Program-made: the position numbers and the translations under genes
Notes under the pieces: generated by a model
Databases searched by the model: none
What the model was told of the DNA's origin: nothing
Seen by the model: only the letters and a program-made list of their open reading frames with translations
In this document: positions 52,827 to 63,923 of the stretch, in pieces
Layout: the number at the start of each line of letters is the position of its first letter
How positions within the stretch are numbered: position 1 is the first letter of the stretch
Assembly (NCBI RefSeq): GCF_937129525.1
Contig: NZ_CAKZNK010000143.1
Span: 45,254 to 109,253, forward strand
Reading direction: 5' to 3'
Length of the DNA: 64,000 nucleotides
Source: an uncultured Chloroflexus sp.
GTDB taxonomy: Bacteria; Chloroflexota; Chloroflexia; Chloroflexales; Chloroflexaceae

Positions 52827-54041
52827 ATGTCGGCCAAAATGGAATACCGCCTCGCCCGTCGCCTCGCTGCGCTTGAGGCTTCGGCGACAGCCGCAATGAC
52901 AGCCCGCGTCGCTCAGATGCGCGCTGCCGGAATCAAGGTAATTTCGTTTAGCGTCGGTGAACCTGATTTCGACACCCCTGAACCAATTAAACAGGCCGCA
53001 ATTGCCGGAATTCATGCCAATCATACCCACTACACGCCCACCGGTGGTACCCTCGAGCTGCGGAAAGCCGTTGCCGCCCGCGTTACAGCCGATCAGGGCA
53101 TCAACTATGGTATCGGTCAGGTCACTGTAACGACCGGCGCTAAAGAGGCCTTGTATCTCGCCTTCCAGGCTCTTTGCGAGGAGGGTGATGAAGTGGTGGT
53201 TCCAGCTCCGTACTGGGTAAGTTACGTAGAGCAGGTCAAACTTGCTGGCGCTACACCGGTTACTCCGCAAACTACTGAGCAGACCGGTTTCAAGCTGACG
53301 CCTGAGCAACTACGCGCTAGCTTAAACGAGCGCACCCGCGTGGTGGTACTGAACTCACCCTCGAACCCGACCGGTGCCGTTTACAGTGCTGATGAGCTTT
53401 CAGCGCTGGCCGCTGTGCTGCGTGATCATTCGGCGATGATTATCACCGATGAGATCTATGATGCCATCTCTTACGTGCCTTATGCCCGTCTGCTGCGAAT
53501 CGCCCCCGACCTTGCCGATCGCGCGCTGGTTGTGAACGGGGCGGCTAAAGCATATGCTATGACCGGCTGGCGCGTTGGGTATGTGGCCGGCCCACAACCG
53601 GTGATCGAGGCCATTAAGGCGATTCAAAGCCATACCAGTACCCATACCTCCAGCATCTCGCAAGATGCTGCTCTTGCCGCCTACACACCCAATCCGGAGA
53701 TCGAGGCTACCGTTGCGGCAATGACTGCCGAATTTCTCCGCCGGCGTGATCTGATACTCAGCCTGCTGGCAACTATCCCCGGCGTAACGTGTACAGTACC
53801 TGATGGCGCATTCTACGTCTTTCCCAACGTCAACGCCTTGCTTAACCGACCGCTACGCAACGGCAAGGTGTGCGCCACCAGCGATGAACTCAATCTCTAC
53901 CTGCTGGAAGAAGCGCATATTGCCTGCGTTGCCGGCGAAGCCTTCGGCGCTCCCGGATACCTCCGCCTGTCATATGCAACCGGGAGCGAAGAGATTCGGA
54001 TCGGGATGGAGCGGTTCCGCGCTGCCGTGCAGAGTGAGTAA
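52827..54041 (+). CDS. Class I aspartate-type aminotransferase
   Basis: About 404 residues, PLP-dependent. FSVGEPDFDTPEPI and GGTLELRKAVAARV near residues 35-80 are typical of the aspartate/prephenate aminotransferase subgroup. The PLP lysine is in GAAKAYAMTGWRVGY near residue 240; the usual Ser of SKxxAMTGWR reads Ala. NSPSNPTG is present. ATG 52827 has AGGAG upstream; the longer upstream frame overlaps the glycoside hydrolase and is rejected. Likely substrates aspartate or aromatic amino acids. Confidence 0.93.
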   Translation: MSAKMEYRLARRLAALEASATAAMTARVAQMRAAGIKVISFSVGEPDFDTPEPIKQAAIAGIHANHTHYTPTGGTLELRKAVAARVTADQGINYGIGQVTVTTGAKEALYLAFQALCEEGDEVVVPAPYWVSYVEQVKLAGATPVTPQTTEQTGFKLTPEQLRASLNERTRVVVLNSPSNPTGAVYSADELSALAAVLRDHSAMIITDEIYDAISYVPYARLLRIAPDLADRALVVNGAAKAYAMTGWRVGYVAGPQPVIEAIKAIQSHTSTHTSSISQDAALAAYTPNPEIEATVAAMTAEFLRRRDLILSLLATIPGVTCTVPDGAFYVFPNVNALLNRPLRNGKVCATSDELNLYLLEEAHIACVAGEAFGAPGYLRLSYATGSEEIRIGMERFRAAVQSE

Positions 54042-54446
54042 TCAGGCGTGAGCGCAGCGCAGTTGCGCTTACGTCTGTTGCAGGCAGATGCTGGCGCAAC
54101 GATGCTTCATTTCTGCTCTACCGAATAGAAATACGCCGCGCATTCGCAGCCGTGAGTGGTTAAGTCTGACGCGCAGCGATCCCGGCCTGCTCTCGTTGAG
54201 CAGGCCGGGTGAGGAATGGTGATGGCGTTCGGAGAGTAGCAACTTTAAACGAATATACCAATATCCCGCGCTTTAGAGGCAAAGATTGAGTCGTAGGAGC
54301 AGTGGAAAAGAGGCCTTGCTCCGCCTGCGCTTGACGCCGTAGACGCGCAAGAGGGCAGATATGGCGACTTCAGCCGCTACTCTCCTTCATACTTCCCGGC
54401 TCTGCGATGCCCGGCGCGGCATAGCAGACATTGGGCGAAACTGGCC
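54042..54446. other. Gene-free stretch with a long stem-loop
   Basis: About 400 bases without a convincing gene. It contains an imperfect hairpin right after the aminotransferase stop (GTGAGCGCA / TGCGCTTAC) and a perfect 12-bp stem-loop at 54181-54209. No promoter hexamers with good spacing before the PfkB gene were seen. Confidence 0.6.
54181..54209. repeat. Perfect 12-bp stem-loop
   Basis: CCCGGCCTGCTC, loop TCGTT, GAGCAGGCCGGG. Very stable, but without a T-tract on either strand. It may be an RNA end-protecting structure of the aminotransferase transcript, or a DNA-binding palindrome. Confidence 0.6.
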
Positions 54447-55454
54447 ATGACCGGCACACCGATCGACTACACCAGCCTGCCCGATCCATCCATTCTCGCC
54501 GGGAAAAGGATTGTGGTGGTAGGTGACATCACGCTCGACGAATACCTGTACGGTCGCGCTACCCGTCTCTCACGCGAAGCGCCGATACCGGTACTCGAAT
54601 TTCTGCGTCGCGAAACCATTCTGGGCGGGGCGGCCAACCCGGCCCGCAATGTAGTCGCGCTCGGCTCGCAAGCCAGCTTGATTGCCATCGTAGGCGACGA
54701 TGCCGCCGGCGCCCACCTGCGCGATCTCCTGCGCGCGGCAGCCATCGACGACAGCGGACTGATCACCGTTGGCGATCGCCTCACCACCTGCAAAACGCGC
54801 ATCCTGGCCGACGCTGCCCCGCGTCTCCCACAACAGGTCGCCCGACTCGACCGGCTCGACCGCCGACCCATCACTGCTACCGAAGAGGAACTGGTAATCG
54901 ATGCGTTATCAAATCACATACCGACCGCCGATGCCGTCATCTGTTCCGACTATCAGCTTGGCCTGCTTACACCACAGGTTGTTGACACAGTGCGTCAGCT
55001 TTGTCGGCAACACGGCGTCATCTTCGCGGTAGATGCTCAGGGCAACTCACGATACTACCACCATGCCGATCTCTTCCGCTGTAACGATGCCGAGGCTGCG
55101 GCAGCGTTAGGGATGGCGTTAAACGACGAAACCGCGCTGGCTACCGGCCTGACCCATCTTTACCGCCAGCTTGCTGCCCGGCTTGTGATCGTCACCCGCG
55201 GCCCAGCCGGGCTAGCACTCATTGGCGATGATGAGCCATATCTCCAGCTTCCCGCTCACCGGGTCAGCGAAGTCTTCGATACGACCGGCGCCGGCGATAC
55301 GTTTATCGCGGTGGCGACACTCGCTCTTGCCGCCGGTTGCCGGGGGCGTATTGCCGCTGCCCTGGCCAACATTGCCGCAGCGTTGGTCGTGCAACGGTTA
55401 GGAAATGCAGTGGTGACGCCGGCTGAATTATCTGCCGCAATTGCCGCAGCATAG
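54447..55454 (+). CDS. PfkB-family sugar kinase (RfaE/HldE kinase-domain type)
   Basis: About 335 residues. The substrate loop GGAANPARNVVALG near residues 60-73 and the ATP-binding catalytic DTTGAGDTF near residue 278 are the two PfkB signatures. Overall it resembles the heptose-7-phosphate kinase half of HldE (RfaE), and has no adenylyltransferase half. It probably phosphorylates a heptose- or other ketose-phosphate for an activated sugar. The family is broad, so ribokinase-like activity is possible. Ends before a terminator facing the other direction. Confidence 0.87.
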   Translation: MTGTPIDYTSLPDPSILAGKRIVVVGDITLDEYLYGRATRLSREAPIPVLEFLRRETILGGAANPARNVVALGSQASLIAIVGDDAAGAHLRDLLRAAAIDDSGLITVGDRLTTCKTRILADAAPRLPQQVARLDRLDRRPITATEEELVIDALSNHIPTADAVICSDYQLGLLTPQVVDTVRQLCRQHGVIFAVDAQGNSRYYHHADLFRCNDAEAAAALGMALNDETALATGLTHLYRQLAARLVIVTRGPAGLALIGDDEPYLQLPAHRVSEVFDTTGAGDTFIAVATLALAAGCRGRIAAALANIAAALVVQRLGNAVVTPAELSAAIAAA

Positions 55455-55462
55455 CAAAGCAG

Positions 55463-55489
55463 CAAAAAAGGGCGACGGCACCGTCACCC
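55463..55489 (-). terminator. Terminator of the STAS gene
   Basis: GGGTGACGG, CCGTCGCCC with a two-base core; on the minus strand it is followed by TTTTTTGCTGC. It lies between the convergent PfkB and STAS genes. Confidence 0.65.
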
Positions 55490-55523
55490 CCGGAGTAACT
55501 GCCAACACCTTGCCCTAACCCTG

Positions 55524-55892
55524 CTACTCGACACCGCTCAACCGGCGGAACGCACTCAACGCCTCTTCCTCGGTCTGGTAAATCTCAGCGTACTGCGCTA
55601 ACCCAACCATGCGAAAGATCTTCTGGAAATGAGGAGACAATCCGCTTACTGCCAGCTTCTGCCCGTTCTGATTGACTTCAGTAACGATCCCAATCAGGAT
55701 GGCGATACCGGCGCTATTGATATAATCATTTTGGCGAAAGTTGAGCAAAATATACCGATGACCCTGCGCCGTCACTTGACGATAGGCCCCATTGATCTTC
55801 TCTTCGGCGAAGGTGGTAACATCGCCGATCAGATCGATGACTGCGACTCCATCGCGATGACGGATATTGACGTTTAACTCGTCTTCTAACAT
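55524..55892 (-). CDS. STAS-domain anti-anti-sigma-factor-like protein
   Basis: About 122 residues; one STAS domain. The conserved NDYINSAGIAILIG near residues 54-67 contains the regulatory Ser. RsbV/SpoIIAA-type proteins bind and free sigma factors from an anti-sigma kinase when unphosphorylated. A GAGGAGCG ribosome site is upstream. An RsbW-like kinase gene lies 258 bases upstream on the same strand; the two are probably partners, but no sigma-factor gene is nearby. Confidence 0.88.
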   Translation of the reverse strand: MLEDELNVNIRHRDGVAVIDLIGDVTTFAEEKINGAYRQVTAQGHRYILLNFRQNDYINSAGIAILIGIVTEVNQNGQKLAVSGLSPHFQKIFRMVGLAQYAEIYQTEEEALSAFRRLSGVE

Positions 55893-56150
55893 CGATCGCT
55901 CCTCATTACTCCGATACCTGTAAGCTCAGGCAATACTCTACATACTGGGTTATGATAACGAGCGAGACGCATTTAAAGATTTTATGCCACAGCGCCAGAT
56001 ACGTTGAATGGTAGAGAACGAATGGTGTTGTTCTGGCGCATATGGAAAGTGCCATTATGCCCGCCTGGACGATACTCTGCCTTTTCCAAATCCAGACAGG
56101 TCAGGCAACGACACTACGTTACTCTACAGCCCAAACCAGATATACCCGAT

Positions 56151-56618
56151 TTACTGATCACTGATCGGCATGCGCTCAAGATGGACAACCATCCGCACCA
56201 GATTACCACCACCCGGCGCCAGCGTAAATTCCACTTCGTCCATCAACTCGCGCATTAACCAGATCCCCCAACCACCCTTATCGGCGCGTTGAAACACATC
56301 GGCGATATGAGGGCGTAGTTTTGTTTGCTCCACTTCCAACGCCTTCCGGCCCTGATCAGACACACTGATCACGAGTTCGTTAGGGCGTACCGTTAGCAAA
56401 ACCACCACCTTCATCGCCTCATCAGCCTGATTCCCATGTTCAATCGCATTGGTTACTGCTTCGCCAATCGCGGTGCGCAAAGCATCAATTCGCTCATCAG
56501 CAAATCCCATCCGTCGCGCCAGGGACGCCGCAGTATCCATCGCGATCCGTTCATACCCTAACCGACTCGGCAGGCGCAATTCAATCACCTGTTCTGTCAC
56601 ACCCTCTGCACCGCTCAT
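56151..56618 (-). CDS. RsbW-like anti-sigma serine kinase (HATPase)
   Basis: About 155 residues of the HATPase_c_2 type. The N-box AIGEAVTNAIEHGN near residue 75, the G1 region SDQGRKALE and the GGWGIWLMREL G2-like motif are present. An extended -10 (minus, 56668-56676) places transcription start near 56661, so the ATG at 56672 is too early; ATG 56618, preceded by GGTGGGA, is preferred (56627 is the alternative). It probably phosphorylates the STAS protein. Confidence 0.85.
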   Translation of the reverse strand: MSGAEGVTEQVIELRLPSRLGYERIAMDTAASLARRMGFADERIDALRTAIGEAVTNAIEHGNQADEAMKVVVLLTVRPNELVISVSDQGRKALEVEQTKLRPHIADVFQRADKGGWGIWLMRELMDEVEFTLAPGGGNLVRMVVHLERMPISDQ

Positions 56619-56667
56619 GCCTGTCATCCCACCCAGACGGATCGTTGGAGTCGAGTCTAACAGTCTT

Positions 56668-56676
56668 ATCATAGCA
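56668..56676 (-). promoter_or_regulatory. Extended -10 promoter of the RsbW-like gene
   Basis: Minus-strand TGCTATGAT. Its location upstream of ATG 56618 and overlapping the first possible ATG helps decide the start. Confidence 0.45.
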
Positions 56677-56730
56677 CAGGCATCGATAAAATTGTGGCGA
56701 GATCTGTATCAGAATATTCCCGCTTCTGAT

Positions 56731-58284
56731 TCATAACGGGATATTTCCATGTTTTCGCGCTGGCAGGCTCTGGCGTTTGGTGCGTGCCAGACGAAGCGCG
56801 CGAATCAGCGCCGGGCGGGTCTCTCGCGGTTCAATGACAGCATCAATATAGCCGCGCTCAGCCGCAACGTAGGGGTTGGCAAACCGATTCTGATAGTCTT
56901 CCACCAGCTCGGCCAACCTTGCTGCCGGGTCGTCAGCTTCGGCCAGTTCCTTGCGGAAGATAATCCGCACAGCAGCATCGACTCCCATCACAGCAATTTC
57001 GGCGGTTGGCCAGGCAAAGTTGAAATCGGCGCGAATGTGTTTGCTCGCCATCACGTCATATGCCCCACCGTAGGCTTTGCGTGTAATGACCGTCAGCTTC
57101 GGCACGGTTGCCTCGCAGTAGGCGTAGAGCAGCTTGGCGCCATGGCGGATAATCCCCCCATATTCCTGCTGCGTTCCGGGCAAGAAACCCGGCACATCGA
57201 CAAATGTGACCAGCGGAATGTTGAACGCATCGCAGAATCGCACAAAGCGCGCCGCTTTCACCGAACTGTCAATATCGAGCGTGCCGGCCATTTGCAGTGG
57301 TTGGTTGCCGACCACACCCACGACATGCCCGTCGAGACGGGCAAATCCGATCACAATGTTTTTGGCCCAGGCCGGCTGCACCTCGAAAAAGAAGCCATCA
57401 TCAACGACCGACTCGATAACCTGAATCATGTCGTAGGCTTTGCGTGGATTATCGGGAATGATGCTCTGCAACTGCTCGTCCATCCGTTCAGGATCGTCGG
57501 CAGGCGGTTGATATGGCGGGTCTTCCATATTGTTCGCCGGCAAGAACGAGAGCAGCGTGCGCAACTGATCAAAGCATTCATCTTCGGTATCGGCGGCAAA
57601 ATGAGCGACACCGCTGCGAGTGTTATGGGTCATCGCCCCGCCCAACTCTTCAAAGCCAACCTCTTCACCGGTCACCGTTTTGATCACGTCTGGCCCGGTA
57701 ATAAACATCTGACTGATATTTTTGACCATAAAGATGAAGTCGGTCATTGCCGGGGAATAGACTGCGCCACCGGCGCACGGGCCAGCAATGATTGAGAGCT
57801 GCGGGATCACGCCGCTGCTCAGCACATTGCGGTAAAAGATCTCAGCATAACCACCCAGACTGACCACACCTTCTTGTATCCGGGCGCCGCCACTGTCATT
57901 GATCCCGATACAAGGCACACCCATGCGTAACGCCAGATCCATCACTTTGCAAATTTTTTCGGCAAAGACCTCGCCAAGCGAACCGCCAAAGACGGTGAAG
58001 TCCTGGGCAAAGACACATACCGGACGGCCATCAATCGTGCCATGACCGGTAATGACACCATCACCCAACGGCTTCCGCCGCTCCATGCCAAACGCCGAGG
58101 TGCGGTGAACGGCAAAGGCATCAAGCTCGACAAATGAGCCAGGATCAAGCAGGCGTTCAATCCGTTCGCGCGCCGTGAGTTTCCCGCGCTCGTGCTGGCG
58201 AGCAATCGCCGCCGGGTCTTGATTGCGCGCCCGTTCGCGTCGCTCACGCAATGCTGCAATCTTTTCCGCTGTTGTTTGAGCCAT
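56731..58284 (-). CDS. pccB: Acyl-CoA carboxylase carboxyltransferase subunit (propionyl-CoA type)
   Basis: About 517 residues of the crotonase-like carboxyltransferase fold. Conserved [29 protein letters not shown] near residue 115, and [16 protein letters not shown] near residue 158 identify propionyl-/acetyl-CoA carboxylase beta subunits; [17 protein letters not shown] is in the second half. It transfers CO2 from biotin to acyl-CoA. In Chloroflexus, such a subunit serves the 3-hydroxypropionate bicycle; this role is an inference. ATG 58284 has GAGGAG upstream. The biotin carrier and carboxylase are not in the window. Confidence 0.95.
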   Translation of the reverse strand: MAQTTAEKIAALRERRERARNQDPAAIARQHERGKLTARERIERLLDPGSFVELDAFAVHRTSAFGMERRKPLGDGVITGHGTIDGRPVCVFAQDFTVFGGSLGEVFAEKICKVMDLALRMGVPCIGINDSGGARIQEGVVSLGGYAEIFYRNVLSSGVIPQLSIIAGPCAGGAVYSPAMTDFIFMVKNISQMFITGPDVIKTVTGEEVGFEELGGAMTHNTRSGVAHFAADTEDECFDQLRTLLSFLPANNMEDPPYQPPADDPERMDEQLQSIIPDNPRKAYDMIQVIESVVDDGFFFEVQPAWAKNIVIGFARLDGHVVGVVGNQPLQMAGTLDIDSSVKAARFVRFCDAFNIPLVTFVDVPGFLPGTQQEYGGIIRHGAKLLYAYCEATVPKLTVITRKAYGGAYDVMASKHIRADFNFAWPTAEIAVMGVDAAVRIIFRKELAEADDPAARLAELVEDYQNRFANPYVAAERGYIDAVIEPRETRPALIRALRLARTKRQSLPARKHGNIPL

Positions 58285-58339
58285 AGCACTCCTCACTTCC
58301 ACAACCGGCTTGCGCTGCCGGCAATTCAGGCAACGTTTC

Positions 58340-59098
58340 CTAAAGACTGCGCCGTCCCTGCCAGAACACTGTCAGTAAAAATGCTGGCACAGCATCAATG
58401 ATCCGCCGCCAACGCGCCGGCTGCGCCACCAGTCGAAAAGCCCACTCCAATCCCAACCGTCGCAACCATCGCGGCGCGCGCGGCACTCGTCCTGCCAGAT
58501 AATCAAACGTCCCGCCCACGCCCATTGCCAGCGGTACCCGTAAGAATGGCTGATTGCGGGCAATCCATAATTCCTGGCGTGGATGACCATACGCAACCAG
58601 TAAAATATCCGGACGAGCTGCGGCAATGATCCGACGCTGCTGCTCATCGGCCTCTGGCGCTGGCGAACCGGCGTAGCAACCGGCAACCTGGAGCGCCGGC
58701 CAGCGTTGTTGCAACCGCGCTGCCGCCGCTTCCGCCACCCCTGGCGCTGCGCCTAAAAAAAAGACACGGTATTGGCGCTCAGCCGCCAACCGGGTCAACC
58801 CTTGCGTTAGTTCAACACCGGTTACCCGACCGCGCAACGTCGTTCCCAACCAGCGCGCCGCCAGCAATACGCCAAAGCCATCGGGTGTATTCAGATCAGC
58901 CGCCCGCAATACTGCCCGAAACGTCGGATTGCGCCGCGCTTCCATAATGAATTCCGGATTGACCGTGCAAATTTGATGCGGGCCACCCGCCTCAATCATT
59001 GCAGCCGCCAGCGCCAGCGCTTCTGGCTCGGTCACGTTATCGATCGGTATTCCCAAAATCTCAATCCGGCCACTGCTCATTGCTTCGATCTGGTTCAT
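58340..59098 (-). CDS. WecG/TagA/CpsF-family glycosyltransferase
   Basis: About 252 residues. [13 protein letters not shown] near residue 15, [17 protein letters not shown] and [23 protein letters not shown] are all family hallmarks (GT26). Members add ManNAc-uronic acid or ManNAc to undecaprenyl-linked GlcNAc in surface-polymer synthesis. It is followed at 55 bases by pccB on the same strand; a functional link is not obvious. Cytoplasmic, membrane-associated. Confidence 0.9.
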   Translation of the reverse strand: MNQIEAMSSGRIEILGIPIDNVTEPEALALAAAMIEAGGPHQICTVNPEFIMEARRNPTFRAVLRAADLNTPDGFGVLLAARWLGTTLRGRVTGVELTQGLTRLAAERQYRVFFLGAAPGVAEAAAARLQQRWPALQVAGCYAGSPAPEADEQQRRIIAAARPDILLVAYGHPRQELWIARNQPFLRVPLAMGVGGTFDYLAGRVPRAPRWLRRLGLEWAFRLVAQPARWRRIIDAVPAFLLTVFWQGRRSL

Positions 59099-59629
59099 CC
59101 CAGGATGTTATCTCTCATCATACCGCATTCGGTGACAAACGTTCACAACCGATGGAACAGCGATAGTGACCAGGTATTCGTTCGATGTGTGGCAAACCCA
59201 ATCTCCGGTCAGGCATTGTTGGCCTTGAGAGAGGAGACCGACAAACACAACACTTTTTACGCAACGCTTAGTTCCCGTTGACGCGATCACATCACACGCA
59301 GTATCATGCCGGTAGCACAATACTGGCGGCGCCAGCGCCAATCTCATAACAGCGCAATCGCAGTGCCTGACATTCCCGTCCTTGCGTCGTGGAAACAGCG
59401 CCACTACGCCAGCCGGTCGTTGACACGAAACAACCATCCACGCCTCGGCTATCGATGAGCAGTATTTCATCGATGATTCCTCAGGCGAGCGACACATAGC
59501 CGAGATGCGCGCCCGTCACGGCGCACAGGCAGAAATCAATGCGGCTACTCCCCTATACGGTGCGCTGACAGGTCACCGCGGTGCCGCATTGCGCTCTGCA
59601 TCCTGCCATCGCCAGTTACTATGGCAAGT
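59099..59629. other. Gene-free stretch upstream of the str operon
   Basis: About 530 bases with no convincing gene. The longest open frame (minus, 59108-59497) is Cys-rich, lacks an SD and shows no domain. It contains a palindrome at 59451-59474 (ATCGATGA, 8-base loop, TCATCGAT). No transposase remnant is visible. Confidence 0.6.
59451..59474. repeat. Perfect 8-bp inverted repeat
   Basis: ATCGATGA and TCATCGAT around GCAGTATT. Located about 170 bases upstream of the rpsL promoter; role unknown. Confidence 0.5.
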
Positions 59630-59658
59630 TTGACAAAGGCCGGTGACAGTGCTATACT
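59630..59658 (+). promoter_or_regulatory. Strong sigma-A promoter of the str operon
   Basis: TTGACA, exactly 17 bases, TATACT. Transcription would start near 59665, giving a leader of about 150 bases before rpsL. Confidence 0.85.
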
Positions 59659-59667
59659 CCAATACTG

Positions 59668-59755
59668 CTGCGAAGAAATTGCGCAGCAAAGTATCTGTGC
59701 GCCATGCGGCCCACTTCTAAGGCGCAGTCCGTTACTGCGACCAGATCTTTGGGCC
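59668..59755 (+). ncRNA. Structured leader of the str operon
   Basis: Three stems are visible. GCTGCG pairs with CGCAGC near 59668-59690. GGCCCA (59708-59713) pairs with TGGGCC (59750-59755). Between these, CGCAGT (59723-59728) pairs with ACTGCG (59734-59739) around CCGTT. The second and third are nested. A regulatory binding site for a ribosomal protein is a plausible inference. Confidence 0.5.
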
Positions 59756-59817
59756 AGTTATTATTTTGTCTGCAAAAGAGATAGTCTATCGCAGGCCGGT
59801 TTAAAGGAGAGCAGTAA

Positions 59818-60273
59818 ATGCCGACCATTAACCAACTTGTTCGGAAGCCGCGCAAGCCGGTGGTAAAGAAGACCAAAGCCCCGGCCCTGCGCTTCACCTA
59901 CAACTCGCTGAAGGGGAAGCTGACTCGCGGCCGCGGATCGCCACAAAAGCGCGGCGTCTGCACGAAGGTGACCACAATGACGCCGAAGAAGCCTAATTCG
60001 GCGCTGCGCAAGATCGCCCGCGTGCGGCTCTCCAACGGCCTTGAGGTGACGGCATATATCCCTGGTGAAGGGCACAATTTGCAAGAGCACTCAGTTGTTC
60101 TGATCCGCGGTGGCCGTGTGAAGGACTTGCCCGGCGTGCGCTACCACATCGTGCGCGGCACGCTCGATACCCAGGGTGTCAGTGGTCGCAAGCAGGGTCG
60201 CAGCAAGTACGGCACGAAGAAGAATCAGCCTGTCGGCAAGGGCACAGCCGCCGGCAAGGGTGGCAAGAAGTAG
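59818..60273 (+). CDS. rpsL: 30S ribosomal protein S12
   Basis: Decoding-centre protein, about 151 residues. Opens [18 protein letters not shown]. The conserved [10 protein letters not shown] and [15 protein letters not shown] segments carry the wild-type lysines linked to streptomycin sensitivity. A 13-14 residue insertion (between PAL and SPQKRGVC) resembles the one in B. subtilis S12 and is absent in E. coli. AGGAGAG precedes the ATG. First gene of the str operon. Confidence 0.98.
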   Translation: MPTINQLVRKPRKPVVKKTKAPALRFTYNSLKGKLTRGRGSPQKRGVCTKVTTMTPKKPNSALRKIARVRLSNGLEVTAYIPGEGHNLQEHSVVLIRGGRVKDLPGVRYHIVRGTLDTQGVSGRKQGRSKYGTKKNQPVGKGTAAGKGGKK

Positions 60274-60285
60274 GAGAGGTGCGGT

Positions 60286-60759
60286 ATGCCCCGTCGTGGA
60301 ACTGTTGAGCGTCGGCCCACGCCGCCAGATGCGCGCTATAACAGCGTTCTTGTGCAGAAGTTTATCAATAAAGTGATGGAACGCGGCAAGAAGAGCCTCG
60401 CCGAACGCATCGTTTACCAGGCGCTTGACCTTGCCGCCGAACGGCTCAAGAAGCCACAGTTAGAGATTTTCGAGCAGGCGATCCGCAATGCTAGCCCTTC
60501 TATCGAAGTGAAGCCCAAGCGGGTCGGGGGCGCAACCTATCAAGTGCCGGTGGAAGTAAAGAGCGACCGCCGCTATTCGCTGGCAATGCGCTGGCTGCTG
60601 ATGTCGGCCCGCGCTCGTTCTGGCAAGCCAATGGTTGAACGCCTCGCTGCCGAATTGATCGATGCATATAATAATACAGGCAATACGATCAAGCGAAAAG
60701 AAGATACTCACCGTATGGCGGAAGCAAACCGCGCTTTCGCTCACTATGGCCGGCTTTAA
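60286..60759 (+). CDS. rpsG: 30S ribosomal protein S7
   Basis: Assembly initiator that binds 16S rRNA near the 3' domain, 157 residues. [20 protein letters not shown] opens it; [12 protein letters not shown] and RAFAHYGRL are conserved. GGAGAGG precedes the ATG. Twelve bases after rpsL. In E. coli S7 represses its own operon by binding the rpsL-rpsG gap; here that gap is only 12 bases, so any control would have to be elsewhere, possibly in the leader. Confidence 0.98.
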   Translation: MPRRGTVERRPTPPDARYNSVLVQKFINKVMERGKKSLAERIVYQALDLAAERLKKPQLEIFEQAIRNASPSIEVKPKRVGGATYQVPVEVKSDRRYSLAMRWLLMSARARSGKPMVERLAAELIDAYNNTGNTIKRKEDTHRMAEANRAFAHYGRL

Positions 60760-60823
60760 AGCTGGCGTCGGTTTATGAGAATACGGCGATTTATGTCGCC
60801 TTACGCAGGAGTATGTGACGGTT

Positions 60824-62932
<2,109 letters not shown>

Positions 62933-62944
62933 CGAGGAACGACG

Positions 62945-62977
62945 GGGACGACCGCCCCGCGCGGTCGTCCCTTTTCT
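62945..62977 (+). terminator. Rho-independent terminator after fusA
   Basis: GGGACGACC, 9-base loop, GGTCGTCCC: a perfect 9-bp stem, then TTTTCT. It ends seven bases before the ATG of the methyltransferase gene. Confidence 0.85.
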
Positions 62978-62983
62978 GCGACG

Positions 62984-63880
62984 ATGGAGCTACGCCTGCT
63001 GACACCGCCGCCCTGGCTCGATTATGAATTGATCGATTCGGGCCACGGCGCAAAATTGGAACGGTTTGGCCCGTATGTGCTGGCTCGACCGGAAACGCAG
63101 GCGATCTGGTCGCCCTACCTGCCGGCGACCGAGTGGCAGCGGGCCGATGCAACGTTTCACCGCGCGCGCGGTGAAGACGGACCAGGTGAGTGGCATTACC
63201 ATCGTCCCTTGCCTGAACGCTGGCCACTCAATGCCAATGGGTTGCGCTGTTGGGTGCGTTTGACACCGTTTCGTCATACCGGTGTCTTCCCCGAACATAG
63301 CGCCCATTGGGAATGGTTGGCCCGACAGGCGCAACGTCGCGATCAGCCGCGCGCGTTAGTCTTGTTTGGGTATACCGGATTGAGCAGTCTGCATCTCGCG
63401 CGTTCCGGCGCCCACGTAACGCACGTCGATGCTTCCAAACCTGCCGTGCGTTGGGCGCAAGAGAATCAGGCGTTGGCAGAGTTGACCGACCGCCCAATCC
63501 GATGGCTGATCGATGATGTCGGTAAGTTTGTGGCCCGTGAATTGCGGCGCGGCAATCGGTACGATCTGATTTTGCTCGATCCGCCCGTCTTCGGTCGCGG
63601 GCCTAACGGTGAAATCTGGCGCTTGCACGAGCAATTACCACAATTGTTGGCCCAATGCGCTCGTTTGCTTAGCCAGCAACCACTTGGGGTGTTGGTGTGC
63701 GCCTACGCGACAACTATCTCGGCGCTCACAATCGGTAACTTGCTTGCCGAAGTGATGGCGCCGTTCCAGGGATATGTTACTGCCGGCGAGCTGGCTATCC
63801 CAGAACAACATTCTCGCCGTTTGCTACCGACGGCAATTTATGCTGTCTGGTCTGATCGGGAAATAGCCGAATCTGGCTGA
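62984..63880 (+). CDS. Class I SAM-dependent methyltransferase (RlmI/Methyltrans_SAM type)
   Basis: About 298 residues. The N-terminal part (WLDYELIDSGHGAKLERFG) is typical of PF10672-type rRNA methyltransferases. The SAM fold includes LFGYTGLSSLHLARSGA near residue 128, VDASKPAVRWAQENQ, and the catalytic motif ILLDPPVFGRG near residue 197. It probably methylates cytosine or another base of RNA. It sits between fusA and tuf in an otherwise conserved operon. No SD precedes ATG 62984, which lies just after the fusA terminator. Confidence 0.85.
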   Translation: MELRLLTPPPWLDYELIDSGHGAKLERFGPYVLARPETQAIWSPYLPATEWQRADATFHRARGEDGPGEWHYHRPLPERWPLNANGLRCWVRLTPFRHTGVFPEHSAHWEWLARQAQRRDQPRALVLFGYTGLSSLHLARSGAHVTHVDASKPAVRWAQENQALAELTDRPIRWLIDDVGKFVARELRRGNRYDLILLDPPVFGRGPNGEIWRLHEQLPQLLAQCARLLSQQPLGVLVCAYATTISALTIGNLLAEVMAPFQGYVTAGELAIPEQHSRRLLPTAIYAVWSDREIAESG

Positions 63881-63923
63881 TTGAGGATAAGCAGATCGCG
63901 GAAAAACGCGGAGGAAGAACACA

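Noticed and set aside
56749..57795. A 348-codon plus-strand frame opposite pccB
   Set aside because: Antisense shadow of a confirmed carboxyltransferase, with no domain or start site.
59108..59497. A 129-codon minus-strand frame upstream of the str operon
   Set aside because: Cys-rich, no SD, no domain, and the region also fails as a transposase remnant on the other strand.
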